NCBI GenBank assembly: GCA_902783735.1
Contig: CACZSE010000304.1
Coordinates: 1-13,309, forward strand
Reading direction: 5' to 3'
Length of the DNA stretch: 13,309 bases
Origin: an uncultured Lachnospiraceae bacterium
GTDB lineage: Bacteria > Bacillota > Clostridia > Lachnospirales > Lachnospiraceae
The notes under the pieces were generated by a model, which made no database searches, was not told where the DNA came from, and worked only from the letters and a program-made list of their open reading frames with translations. A program made the translations under genes and the position numbers. Of this stretch, positions 1 through 7,465 are shown piece by piece (the first letter of the stretch is position 1; each line of letters opens with the position of its first letter).

Positions 1-426
1 AATATTTTTAAAGACAAAAAAGATTACAGCGTTATATATAAGGCCGATCGCCTCATAAGAGATAAGACCATATTGTCGTTGCTTTTGGACAGAGGTAATT
101 TTTTTATCTTATCAGACAATATGAGCGCATACAGAAGATTCTTTGATGAAAATGCTTCAAACGGGAGAAATCTTACAAATGCGGACATGGAGTCCGATCT
201 GTTTAACAAGGCGCATCATGTTGAGGTATTAAATGACTATTTCGGCGGAAGGATAGATTATTCGAGACAGTGGTCTGACATGATATGGGATTACGGCAAG
301 AGAGTTTTGAGGCATGTTGACGGATTCCGTATGAAAAGGTTTTTACATATGTACAGACATGCCGATAAAAAAACCAGAATGATGGTCAGACAGGAATTTA
401 TGAAGTCATTAAAAAGAAGGATATGA
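1..426 (+). CDS. Probable GT2 glycosyltransferase, C-terminal fragment (5' end outside window)
   Basis: The reading frame is open from the first base to the TGA at 424-426, giving 141 residues with no start that needs to be used, so the gene begins upstream. The catalytic GT-A part is missing; only a C-terminal region is seen. A stretch reading SDNMSAYRRFFDENASN (encoded near 112-162) resembles the xxVMSVYR-type segment found late in long GT2 enzymes of polysaccharide clusters. The tail is rich in Lys, Arg and aromatic residues, as is usual for the membrane-associated C-terminus of such enzymes. The next gene starts 3 bases after the stop, so it belongs to the same operon. The GT2 assignment rests on this resemblance and on the neighbourhood; DxD and NDGSTD-type motifs would have to lie upstream. 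It could also be another cluster enzyme with a similar tail. Confidence 0.6.
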   Translation, partial: NIFKDKKDYSVIYKADRLIRDKTILSLLLDRGNFFILSDNMSAYRRFFDENASNGRNLTNADMESDLFNKAHHVEVLNDYFGGRIDYSRQWSDMIWDYGKRVLRHVDGFRMKRFLHMYRHADKKTRMMVRQEFMKSLKRRI

Positions 427-429
427 CAA

Positions 430-2205
430 ATGAGCCCAGCTATGTTGAAAAAGCTCAATTCAATACTCGACACAGGCCAGAAAATTCGAATATGCGGTCT
501 TATGTTCATGATACTCATAGGCGGATTGCTTGAAACAGCGGGGGTATCTTTGGTCCTGCCGTTAATATCTGCAATACTGGACGAAAAAAGCTTCGCAGAA
601 AATATCTATGTCGAAAAGATAATGGATATGTTTGGAATATCGGATGTTCGAAGTATGATCTATGTACTGCTCATAGCACTTGCACTCATGTTTGTGATCA
701 AGAATGCATATCTTGTTATGCTTACATATCTTCAATCGAGGTTTGTAAATAAAAACAGGAGCAGACATACGACCAACCTTTTGTCCCAGTTTCTGCACAG
801 ACCTTATGAATATTACCTTTATGCGGAGACATCCGTGATAGTCAGGACCATCTACGGTGATATGGACAATGTTTTCAACCTGTTGCAGCAGTGCATGAAT
901 CTTGCCGCAGAGATGGTGGTGAGCGTATGTCTCGGTGTTTTTTTACTGATAGTCGATCCAAAGATGATGATCGTGATAGTGGGTCTTTTGGGATTGGTGA
1001 CCGTGATCATCATGAAGTTCATCAAACCAAAGCTTGGGCGTGTCGGTGACGAGGCCAGAGAAGCTCAGGCGGGCCTTTATAAATGGATACTCCAGCCTGT
1101 TACGGGGATAAAGGATGTCAAGGTTTTAAACAAAGAGGATTACTGCACCGACCGATACAATGAAAAGGCAGTGGAGTATGCTGATAAACAGGTATCCAAC
1201 AATGTGCTTACCAATCTGCCCAGACTTTTGATAGAAACGGTGGCTATAGTCGGTATACTGGCATATGTGGGAATATCCATGATGGTGGGCAGTAACATGA
1301 GCGATCTTTTGCCGCTTATCTCGGCTTTCGGACTTGCGGCGATGAGATTATTACCCAGCGTTAACAGGGTAAATACATATATGGCCAACATTGCATATTA
1401 TGAGCCTGCACTGAATTATATCTACGATCACGTGGACACGGCTGCCATGAGAGATCAGGAAAAGATTGATAAGGAAAGAAGGGCACATCCCAATACCAAG
1501 GCTATTGAACTGAAAAAAGAGATAAAGCTTGAACATGTTACCTTTGCTTATCCCAATACGGATAAAAAGATCTTTGATGATGCCGATATGCTGATCCCGG
1601 TAGGAAGATCGATCGGTGTCATGGGACCTTCCGGAGCGGGTAAAACGACTGTTATCGATATACTTTTAGGCCTTTTAAAGGTTCAAAAGGGTTCTGTCAC
1701 AAGCGACGGTACTGATATATTTGAAAATTATGAAGCATGGCTTTCACATGTAGGATATATTCCTCAGTCTATATATATGTTGGACGGTTCCATTAAGGAG
1801 AACATTGCATTTGGAGTAAAACCTGAGCAGATAAATGAAGATCGGGTATGGGAGGTACTTGAACAGGCTCAGATGAAGGAATTTGTCCAGGAGCAGCCTT
1901 TGGGACTGGAAAGTCAGATAGGAGAAAGAGGCGTTCGTATTTCCGGAGGACAGAGACAGAGACTTGGAATAGCGAGAGCACTGTATCATGATCCGGAACT
2001 GCTCATATTTGATGAGGCCACTTCCGCATTGGATACCGAAACGGAAACCGCCATCATGGAGGCAGTGGATGCGTTGCACGGACAGAAGACTCTTGTTATC
2101 ATTGCTCACAGACTAAGGACTATAGAAAACTGTGATATTATTTATGAAGTGAAGGAAGGAAAGATATGCAGATCATCAAAAGATTCGATAAAGCAGCAAA
2201 TTTAA
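430..2205 (+). CDS. PglK-type ABC transporter (lipid-linked oligosaccharide flippase), copy 1
   Basis: This 591-residue half-transporter has an N-terminal membrane domain (about 1-340) fused to a C-terminal ATPase domain. Seen directly: Walker A GPSGAGKTT at 399-407, Q-loop IPQ at 444-446, signature SGGQ at 505-508, Walker B LLIFDE ending at D528-E529, D-loop SALD, and switch His560 in IIAHRL. The membrane domain carries an N-terminal GGLLETAGVSLVLP segment and an RLLPSVNR motif at 306-313. Both match the arrangement in Campylobacter PglK, which uses ATP to flip undecaprenyl-diphosphate oligosaccharides to the outer membrane face. The ATG at 430 has AAGG at 417-420 as binding site. The last 40 bases overlap the polymerase gene, which fits a flippase feeding Wzy. 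All ATPase motifs are intact. Wider alternatives are an MsbA-like lipid or peptide exporter, but motif and context favour a glycan flippase. The substrate is unknown. Confidence 0.9.
   Translation: MSPAMLKKLNSILDTGQKIRICGLMFMILIGGLLETAGVSLVLPLISAILDEKSFAENIYVEKIMDMFGISDVRSMIYVLLIALALMFVIKNAYLVMLTYLQSRFVNKNRSRHTTNLLSQFLHRPYEYYLYAETSVIVRTIYGDMDNVFNLLQQCMNLAAEMVVSVCLGVFLLIVDPKMMIVIVGLLGLVTVIIMKFIKPKLGRVGDEAREAQAGLYKWILQPVTGIKDVKVLNKEDYCTDRYNEKAVEYADKQVSNNVLTNLPRLLIETVAIVGILAYVGISMMVGSNMSDLLPLISAFGLAAMRLLPSVNRVNTYMANIAYYEPALNYIYDHVDTAAMRDQEKIDKERRAHPNTKAIELKKEIKLEHVTFAYPNTDKKIFDDADMLIPVGRSIGVMGPSGAGKTTVIDILLGLLKVQKGSVTSDGTDIFENYEAWLSHVGYIPQSIYMLDGSIKENIAFGVKPEQINEDRVWEVLEQAQMKEFVQEQPLGLESQIGERGVRISGGQRQRLGIARALYHDPELLIFDEATSALDTETETAIMEAVDALHGQKTLVIIAHRLRTIENCDIIYEVKEGKICRSSKDSIKQQI
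2151..2163 (+). promoter_or_regulatory. Ribosome binding site for the Wzy-like gene, inside the preceding ABC gene
   Basis: A doubled purine tract GAAGGAAGGAAAG precedes the ATG at 2166; its two AAGGA cores end 5 and 9 bases before the start. It lies within the coding sequence of the flippase. This supports 2166 as the true polymerase start and a real 40-base overlap, with likely translational coupling. Confidence 0.65.
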
Positions 2206-3311
2206 TCTATTACGCAGCCGTACTGATCCATATTCTGATCATGTGCGAGGGATTCAGTGTTTGGGAAACACCGTTCAGAGGACGACTTTTGCAGATCGCT
2301 TGTGTTCTTTGTTGTATAAAGATCCTCATGACATATTATGAAAAGGTGGAATGGGCACTGATCGGGATCGTCGGGGCGCTCAGTATAGCAAGTTATGTTT
2401 GCACAAAAGAAAAATATGTGGTTTATGTTGCGGTCCTTATAATAGCGGCAAGAAATGTTGACATGAAAGTGGTACTTTCGCTTATCTTCGAAGGCGTTCT
2501 CATTTCTACCGTATTGATAGCAATATTTGCTCTGACCGGTCTGGGCGGTGATATTTCAGAGACCAGAGATTTCGGACGCGGTATTGTCGAAACAAGATAC
2601 ATGCTCGGATTCTCACATGCCAATAATCTGCACGGTACGGTATGGTACATTTTTGCAGCTATGATACTTTTGTATAAAAAGAAAATAAACTGGAAGATAT
2701 ATGCGGCCGCTACGGTGTTGAATATCGTTCTTTATTGCTTTACACATTCCAAAACAGGTTTGCTTGTTGCACAGATAGTGATAATCGGCGGAGTGCTTTA
2801 TACATATTTTGATAAGCAGGTTTTCGAAAAAATATGGGCATATATTACAGGTGCTGTTGTATATATACTCATTCTGATCCTGACAATAGTGTCGGTAACG
2901 GTAAATCCGTGGGATAATTACGGAAAGTTTCTTACCCGCCTGAATGACATACTTACAAACAGGATAAAACTTTCGTATGAGAGCGCTTATATCGGAGACT
3001 GGAATGCGCTTACAATGGGTGGAAGCCACAAAGATACCATAGATAACGGATTTGTTGCTCTGGCAGCTGAATACGGATATATCATCCTGGCTGTTTATGC
3101 TGTATTTGTAGGCTATCTTTTCTATAAAACCTATAAAGAAAAAGAAGGAGCGGCTTTAGTCATTCTCGTTACGGCCGTGATGTATATATTCATGGAAAGA
3201 TCGTATATGATCAACGATGCTTTTCTTCTTTCCAACCTGATATATGTCATAGCCATGATGTTTATGGGCATCAAAAAAGGGGATAATATACAAGGAGAGA
3301 TGCAGTCATGA
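2166..3311 (+). CDS. Wzy-like polysaccharide repeat-unit polymerase (O-antigen ligase/polymerase superfamily)
   Basis: The 381-residue protein is hydrophobic through most of its length, with roughly ten candidate membrane segments, for example about 14-28, 41-56, 64-79, 85-96, 103-124, 158-170, 177-192, 198-214, 226-246 and several between 300 and 368. Wzy-like landmarks are RYMLGFSHANNLHG at 144-157 (compare R-x-G-F-x-H-N-x-x-G in polymerases), SKTGLL at 195-200, and a large outer loop (about 247-300) ending in DNGFVALAAEYG, a pattern common in O-antigen polymerase and ligase proteins. Enzymes of this kind join lipid-linked repeat units into polymer on the outer membrane face. The short loop before the DNGF motif holds several charged residues. 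It overlaps the flippase by 40 bases upstream and the GT4 gene by 4 bases (ATGA) downstream. Family assignment rests on topology and motifs, because these proteins diverge strongly. An O-antigen-ligase-like role is the main alternative. Confidence 0.78.
   Translation: MQIIKRFDKAANLIYYAAVLIHILIMCEGFSVWETPFRGRLLQIACVLCCIKILMTYYEKVEWALIGIVGALSIASYVCTKEKYVVYVAVLIIAARNVDMKVVLSLIFEGVLISTVLIAIFALTGLGGDISETRDFGRGIVETRYMLGFSHANNLHGTVWYIFAAMILLYKKKINWKIYAAATVLNIVLYCFTHSKTGLLVAQIVIIGGVLYTYFDKQVFEKIWAYITGAVVYILILILTIVSVTVNPWDNYGKFLTRLNDILTNRIKLSYESAYIGDWNALTMGGSHKDTIDNGFVALAAEYGYIILAVYAVFVGYLFYKTYKEKEGAALVILVTAVMYIFMERSYMINDAFLLSNLIYVIAMMFMGIKKGDNIQGEMQS
3292..3298 (+). promoter_or_regulatory. Ribosome binding site AAGGAGA for the GT4 gene
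   Basis: AAGGAGA ends 9 bases before the ATG at 3308. That ATG overlaps the polymerase stop as ATGA, so this site supports the start choice and termination-reinitiation coupling. Confidence 0.7.
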
Positions 3312-4492
3312 AGATTGCCATGATCGGTCAAAACAGGACGCCGTCCCGCGAGACGGGAATAGATGTCGTTGTGGAAAAACTGGCAGTTGGAATAGCCGGG
3401 GAGGGGCATGATGTTACGGCTTACAATCGTAAGGGTACGCATGTAAAAGGATATAACAATATCAATACTCCTCAGAAAAGCCAGTACGAGCATGAGGGAG
3501 TTCATGTTAAGACGGCATTTACTGTTAAAAATGCGGCTTTAAACTGTCTGGTCTACAGTTATTTTGCTGTAAAAAATGCCTGCAAAACAAGACATGATAT
3601 CATACATTTCCATGGTGAAGCTTCGGCGTGTGTCATAAAGAATGCAAAAAACAAGGGAAAACGATGCATAGTTACCATCCATGGCATAGATTGGAAAAGA
3701 TTCAAAAAAAACAGTATCCGTGCAAGGATCTGCCAATATGGTGAGAGAATGGCAGTCCAGTATGCCGATGAAATAATCGTTCTTTCCGGTGAGGATCAGA
3801 AATACTTTAAAGACACCTATAACAGAAGCACCGTTTTTATACCAAACGGTGTGGATATGCCTGAGTGTTACGCACCTAAGGTAATAAAGTTAAAGCATGC
3901 ATTAAACGGAGATGATTACATACTATATGTAGGTCGCATTTCCCCGGAGAAGGGTGTTCATACTCTTTTGGAAGCATATTCCAAGAGTGGTATCGAAGTG
4001 CCGTTGGTTTTGGCGGGGAGCGGTTATCATGAAGAAGAGTATTACCATACCATAAAGGCATTTGCGGATAAATTCAATGATAAGACTTCCAGAGCAAGAA
4101 GAAAGGCACGGATAGTCATGACCGGAGCAGCACAGGGAAGAGAACTGGAAGAGTTGTATAGTAATGCGGTCCTGTTTGTCCTTCCGAGTGAGCTTGAAGG
4201 GATGCCTGTCAGCCTGATGGAAGCCATGAGCTATGGGAATATCTGCCTGGTGAGTGATATACCTCAAAATACGGCTGTCGTGGAACAACACGGATATTGT
4301 TACGAACCGGACGATCCCGATAGTCTGTTGAATTCCATGAGAGATATCATCGGACATTTAAAAGAGATACGCGAAGAACGTGGCTATACAAAAGAAGCCA
4401 TAGCGGGACATATACTCAACAAATACAGTTGGGAAAACACCGTAAAGCAGACATTGGCTGTATATCAAAGGTCATATAAAGGAAATTCATGA
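3308..4492 (+). CDS. GT4 family glycosyltransferase with DUF1972-like N-terminal domain
   Basis: This 394-residue GT-B enzyme probably transfers a sugar, often rhamnose or another hexose in relatives, from a nucleotide donor to the growing lipid-linked glycan in the cytoplasm. The N-terminal domain starts MKIAMIGQNRTPSRETG, then has HDVTAYNRKG and VTIHGIDWKRFK. These features mark the DUF1972 subgroup of GT4 enzymes found in capsule and rhamnan clusters. The C-terminal donor-binding domain shows YVGRISPEKG at 207-216 and the E-x7-E motif EGMPVSLME at 297-305. Length is normal for the family. Many relatives have Gly-Gly after the SRE triplet where this protein has Thr-Gly, which may shift acceptor or donor preference. 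It starts inside the polymerase stop (ATGA) with a strong binding site. Fold and general activity are secure; the sugar transferred cannot be read from sequence. Confidence 0.9.
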   Translation: MKIAMIGQNRTPSRETGIDVVVEKLAVGIAGEGHDVTAYNRKGTHVKGYNNINTPQKSQYEHEGVHVKTAFTVKNAALNCLVYSYFAVKNACKTRHDIIHFHGEASACVIKNAKNKGKRCIVTIHGIDWKRFKKNSIRARICQYGERMAVQYADEIIVLSGEDQKYFKDTYNRSTVFIPNGVDMPECYAPKVIKLKHALNGDDYILYVGRISPEKGVHTLLEAYSKSGIEVPLVLAGSGYHEEEYYHTIKAFADKFNDKTSRARRKARIVMTGAAQGRELEELYSNAVLFVLPSELEGMPVSLMEAMSYGNICLVSDIPQNTAVVEQHGYCYEPDDPDSLLNSMRDIIGHLKEIREERGYTKEAIAGHILNKYSWENTVKQTLAVYQRSYKGNS

Positions 4493-4578
4493 TTTATTGC
4501 TTTGCTGCGATAATGAGATCTTTTATGTGTTGTTGGAGAGATAATGATCAGATATTCTGTCATAATTCCGGTCTATAA
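4489..4578 (+). other. Possible 29-codon micro-ORF bridging the only intergenic gap
   Basis: An ATG at 4489 overlaps the GT4 stop (ATGA) and is preceded by AAAGGA at 4478-4483, five bases away. The frame runs through the 51-base gap into the next gene, in another frame, and stops at TAA 4576-4578. The peptide begins MIYCFAAIMRSFMCCWRDN and contains four Cys in 29 residues. I recognise no family. It could be a coupling device that carries ribosomes across the gap, a remnant of a lost gene start, or chance. The start arrangement is as good as that of real neighbours, which is the only reason to list it. Confidence 0.25.
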
Positions 4579-5581
4579 TCTGGAAAATTACATAGCACAA
4601 ACCCTTAGTCTGTTGCCATACGACAGGGATGATACCGAGATCATAATCGTAAACGACGGTTCGACTGACGCTAGCTGGAGAGTGGTGGAGAGATTTCTTG
4701 AGAGTCATGACATGACTGTTGTTCAGCTTCTTTCACAACCCAACGCAGGTGTTAGTGTTGCGAGAAATACAGGAATAGAAGCGGCAAAAGGTGAATATTT
4801 TATTTTTATCGACGGTGATGATATCTGTTCTGAGAATATGATGGAAACGCTGGACAAGCTGATAACTGACGACACTGACCCGGCAGATATGATCGTATGG
4901 AGATATGGGCTGAAAAACGGTGAACTGACTAAAGAGTCTCAGGAGAAGTTTGAAAGAACTGAGTACACCGGTCGGGAGTTTTGCAAGTCTCTGCTAAGCG
5001 GCGAAAACAGGATAAGAATAGGTTCGTTTGCCGTAAAAAGGAAAACGATCGATGATCATAATCTCAGGTTTACCGAAGGGTGTGCCATATGTGAGGATGT
5101 GGAATTTATATACAAGACAGTCCTTTCTTCGCAGAGGATAGTTACTACTGATGAGATACTTTACACATATGTAAAACGTGAAGGTTCAGCCATGAATCTG
5201 ACAGACAAACCCGATATGCGTCTGTTTCAGGCTCCCGAAGCGATACGCAGACTGTACGGATATGTGATCATGAATCTGCCGGATGCTTTGGACGATCATA
5301 TTGAAGACAGTTTAAAATATGGTCTGTATATAACTCATTGTATGCACAGCTTTGAATCATGCTGCAGACGTATTAATTCCCTAAAGGGCGTAAGAGACTT
5401 TCTGGATACATATTTTGAAGAATATAGCGAGATTGAAAAATATATAAAAAACGCTTCGGTCAAGATGAAGTTCAGACCAACGATATATTCCGAGAAGAGA
5501 TTGAAACTGTTTTTGTACAACAGGCGACTCTACACCTGGTATATTTATATGCGAAATAAAAAGCAAAGGCAGGAAGTATGA
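4544..5581 (+). CDS. GT2 family glycosyltransferase
   Basis: A 345-residue inverting GT-A transferase. It opens with YSVIIPVYNLENYI, followed by the nucleotide-binding VNDGSTD region (NDGSTD at 37-42), NAGVSVARNTGIEAAKGEY, and the metal-binding DGDD at 90-93. An EGCAICEDVEF segment supplies a candidate catalytic-base pair E184-D185 at the usual place. The C-terminal third (about 200-345) is basic and aromatic-rich, probably for membrane or partner contact. The ATG at 4544 is preceded by GGAGAG at 4535-4540, and the gene follows the only sizeable gap in the operon. Its stop overlaps the SDR start (ATGA at 5578-5581). All catalytic motifs are intact, so an active cytoplasmic transferase is expected. 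Donor and acceptor are unknown. Confidence 0.92.
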   Translation: MIRYSVIIPVYNLENYIAQTLSLLPYDRDDTEIIIVNDGSTDASWRVVERFLESHDMTVVQLLSQPNAGVSVARNTGIEAAKGEYFIFIDGDDICSENMMETLDKLITDDTDPADMIVWRYGLKNGELTKESQEKFERTEYTGREFCKSLLSGENRIRIGSFAVKRKTIDDHNLRFTEGCAICEDVEFIYKTVLSSQRIVTTDEILYTYVKREGSAMNLTDKPDMRLFQAPEAIRRLYGYVIMNLPDALDDHIEDSLKYGLYITHCMHSFESCCRRINSLKGVRDFLDTYFEEYSEIEKYIKNASVKMKFRPTIYSEKRLKLFLYNRRLYTWYIYMRNKKQRQEV

Positions 5582-6513
5582 ACGGTGTTGTGATCACGGG
5601 ACCTACCGGTGCCATAGGTATGGCCCTTATAAAAAAATGCATACAGGAAGGCATAAAGGTTCTTGCAATATGTCACAGAGGATCCAAACGTATTTCACAT
5701 ATTCCGAAGAGTGATCTTGTTAAGGTGATACAAGCCGATCTTGATGAGTACAACGACCTTTTAAAAGATCCTTATGCAAATGAGCCCAAACCAAACACAG
5801 GAGATTATGAGCTTTTTATCCATCTGGCATGGAACGGTACCTTTGGTGATACAAGAAACGATACTTCTCTTCAGGCTGACAATATAAAATATACGCTTGA
5901 TGCGGTCACGCTTGCATCGCATTTGGGCTGCAAAACTTTCATCGGAGCCGGATCACAGGCTGAATACGGACGTGTGAATAAGCCTTTAAGACCGGATACA
6001 CCGACCTTCCCTGAAAATGGATATGGTATGGCAAAACTGGCAGCAGGGCAGTTGAGCAGGATAAAATGTGAGCAACTGGGCTTAAAGCATATCTGGACCA
6101 GGATACTGAGTATTTACGGACCATATGACGGTGAGTATACCATGGTCATGTCTACACTAAAAAAGATGCTTGCGGACGAAGAGACGCATTTTACCGCAGG
6201 AGATCAGATCTGGGATTACCTCTACAGTGAGGATGCGGCGGACATGATACTACATTTGGCAGAAAGCGCAGAACATGGTACAATATGTTGTATCGGCAGC
6301 GGGCAGCCAAGACCCTTAAAAGAATACATCAAAGATATGTATGAAGTGACGGGATGTACGGCAAGACTGGGCTTGGGTGACATACCATACGGGGACAAGC
6401 AGGTCATGTGCCTGTATGTAGATAAAGAATGCGTGATCCCGGGTTGTAAAACAAAATTTAAGGATGGGATCAGATATATTTTGGATAATGAAGAATGGGC
6501 AAGATCAAAATAA
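5578..6513 (+). CDS. NAD(P)-dependent sugar-nucleotide epimerase/dehydratase/reductase (extended SDR)
   Basis: The 311-residue protein has a Rossmann fold with the cofactor loop TGPTGAIG (G8, G11, G14). The active site shows Ser126 in FIGAGSQAEYG and the Tyr149-x3-Lys153 pair in GYGMAKLAAG. This is the standard extended-SDR triad, except that Pro follows the first Gly where Ala or Gly is usual. The SQAEYG segment recalls the group that includes CDP-abequose synthase-like 4-ketoreductases and related deoxysugar enzymes, so a 4-keto-sugar reductase or 4-epimerase is the best guess. It would supply an activated sugar to a transferase in this operon. It sits between a GT2 (4-base overlap) and the GT10 gene (19-base overlap). 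Supplying the GT10 donor is possible but unproven; GDP-fucose synthase-type motifs are not obvious. The exact substrate is unknown. Confidence 0.82.
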   Translation: MNGVVITGPTGAIGMALIKKCIQEGIKVLAICHRGSKRISHIPKSDLVKVIQADLDEYNDLLKDPYANEPKPNTGDYELFIHLAWNGTFGDTRNDTSLQADNIKYTLDAVTLASHLGCKTFIGAGSQAEYGRVNKPLRPDTPTFPENGYGMAKLAAGQLSRIKCEQLGLKHIWTRILSIYGPYDGEYTMVMSTLKKMLADEETHFTAGDQIWDYLYSEDAADMILHLAESAEHGTICCIGSGQPRPLKEYIKDMYEVTGCTARLGLGDIPYGDKQVMCLYVDKECVIPGCKTKFKDGIRYILDNEEWARSK

Positions 6514-7457
6514 AGTTCTGTGATATGTACAGAGATTTTGATGAAAATAACAATATATTTTCATCAACGATAAATAAATACTTTGATGGATATGAGATCA
6601 GTGATGAACCGGATTTTTTGATCTATTCCTGTTTCGGGACAGACCATCATGCATACAAAAACAAAAAATGTGTAAAGATATTCTTTACCGGAGAGGCACT
6701 GACGCCCAACTTTTGCGAATGTGACTACGCCATAGCATTTGACAATATGAGTTTCGGATCGCGTTACATGAGAAGACCGGTCTGGCTCTTTAATCCGGAC
6801 GGACTTAACGCATGCGATCTTACCGATGAGCAGGCCTTAAACAGAAAGTTCTGTAACTTCATATATTCCAATGCAAAGGACGGATGGGCTACAAAGCTCA
6901 GACAGGACTTTGCAAAGAAACTTATGGAGTACAAAAAAGTCGATTGTCCCGGGAAGGTTCTGAATAACATGCCTCCAAACTCAATATCGGATCGTGATGG
7001 TGACTGGCAAAAGGGCAAACTTGATTTTATAAAGGATTACAAGTTTACGATCGCCTTTGAAAACTGCGATTTCGACGGATATACCACAGAGAAAATGCTC
7101 GATCCGCTCGCAGCACACTCAATCCCTATCTATTGGGGAAATCCGAGTGTTAAAAATGATTTTAACGAACAGGCATTTATATGTGCAAACGGATATGAAG
7201 AACGGTTGGATGAACTTGTAAAAAAAGTTATCGAACTGGATAAGGATGATGAAAAGTATCTTAAGATGCTCAGAACATATCCTATGACTGACAGTTATGA
7301 CCCGAAGGAAATGGAAAAACTTGAATTGTTCCTGAAAGACATTTTTTCAAAGGGCAATAAACCTTTTGATAAGGACCCGAGAGGATTTGTTAAGCGCATG
7401 TCGTTTGACGGTCTGGGAAGAAAACAAAAGATAAAATACCTGTTGTTTAAGAGGTGA
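6495..7457 (+). CDS. GT10 alpha-1,3-fucosyltransferase-like glycosyltransferase
   Basis: A 320-residue protein with the GT10 hallmark near its C-terminal half: YKFTIAFENC at 182-191, then GYTTEKMLDPLAAHSIPIYWGNPSV at about 195-219. This is the GDP-fucose-binding alpha-1,3-fucosyltransferase motif. The N-terminal domain also has the family's FFTGEALTPNFCECDYAIAFD block starting near residue 63 (FTGE at 64-67). Characterised members transfer L-fucose from GDP-fucose to GlcNAc or Glc, as in Helicobacter pylori Lewis antigens. No signal anchor is seen, so it should act in the cytoplasm on the lipid-linked unit. Long C-terminal heptad repeats, typical of H. pylori enzymes, are absent; the tail is short and basic. 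The start overlaps the SDR by 19 bases and has only a weak GGA upstream. Family is very secure; fucose as donor is likely but not proved. Confidence 0.93.
   Translation: MGKIKIKFCDMYRDFDENNNIFSSTINKYFDGYEISDEPDFLIYSCFGTDHHAYKNKKCVKIFFTGEALTPNFCECDYAIAFDNMSFGSRYMRRPVWLFNPDGLNACDLTDEQALNRKFCNFIYSNAKDGWATKLRQDFAKKLMEYKKVDCPGKVLNNMPPNSISDRDGDWQKGKLDFIKDYKFTIAFENCDFDGYTTEKMLDPLAAHSIPIYWGNPSVKNDFNEQAFICANGYEERLDELVKKVIELDKDDEKYLKMLRTYPMTDSYDPKEMEKLELFLKDIFSKGNKPFDKDPRGFVKRMSFDGLGRKQKIKYLLFKR
7449..7457 (+). promoter_or_regulatory. Ribosome binding site that decides the start of the next GT2
   Basis: AAGAGGTGA covers the end and stop codon of the GT10 gene. It lies 8 bases before a GTG at 7466, an ideal spacing. 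The earlier in-frame GTG at 7454 is inside this site and so is a poor start. The GT2 is therefore taken from 7466. Confidence 0.65.
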
Positions 7458-7465
7458 CAGACAGA

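Noticed and set aside
3923..4357. 144-codon open frame on the minus strand
   Set aside because: It is a shadow of the GT4 donor-binding domain and contains no domain that I recognise.
4493..4543. Intergenic gap checked for a promoter or terminator
   Set aside because: There is no hairpin followed by a T tract and no paired -35/-10 boxes. Only the GGAGAG binding site before 4544 is supported.
7454..7465. Alternative GTG start at 7454 for the GT2 gene
   Set aside because: This GTG is part of the AAGAGGTGA binding site that serves the GTG at 7466, so initiation at 7454 would have no spaced site.
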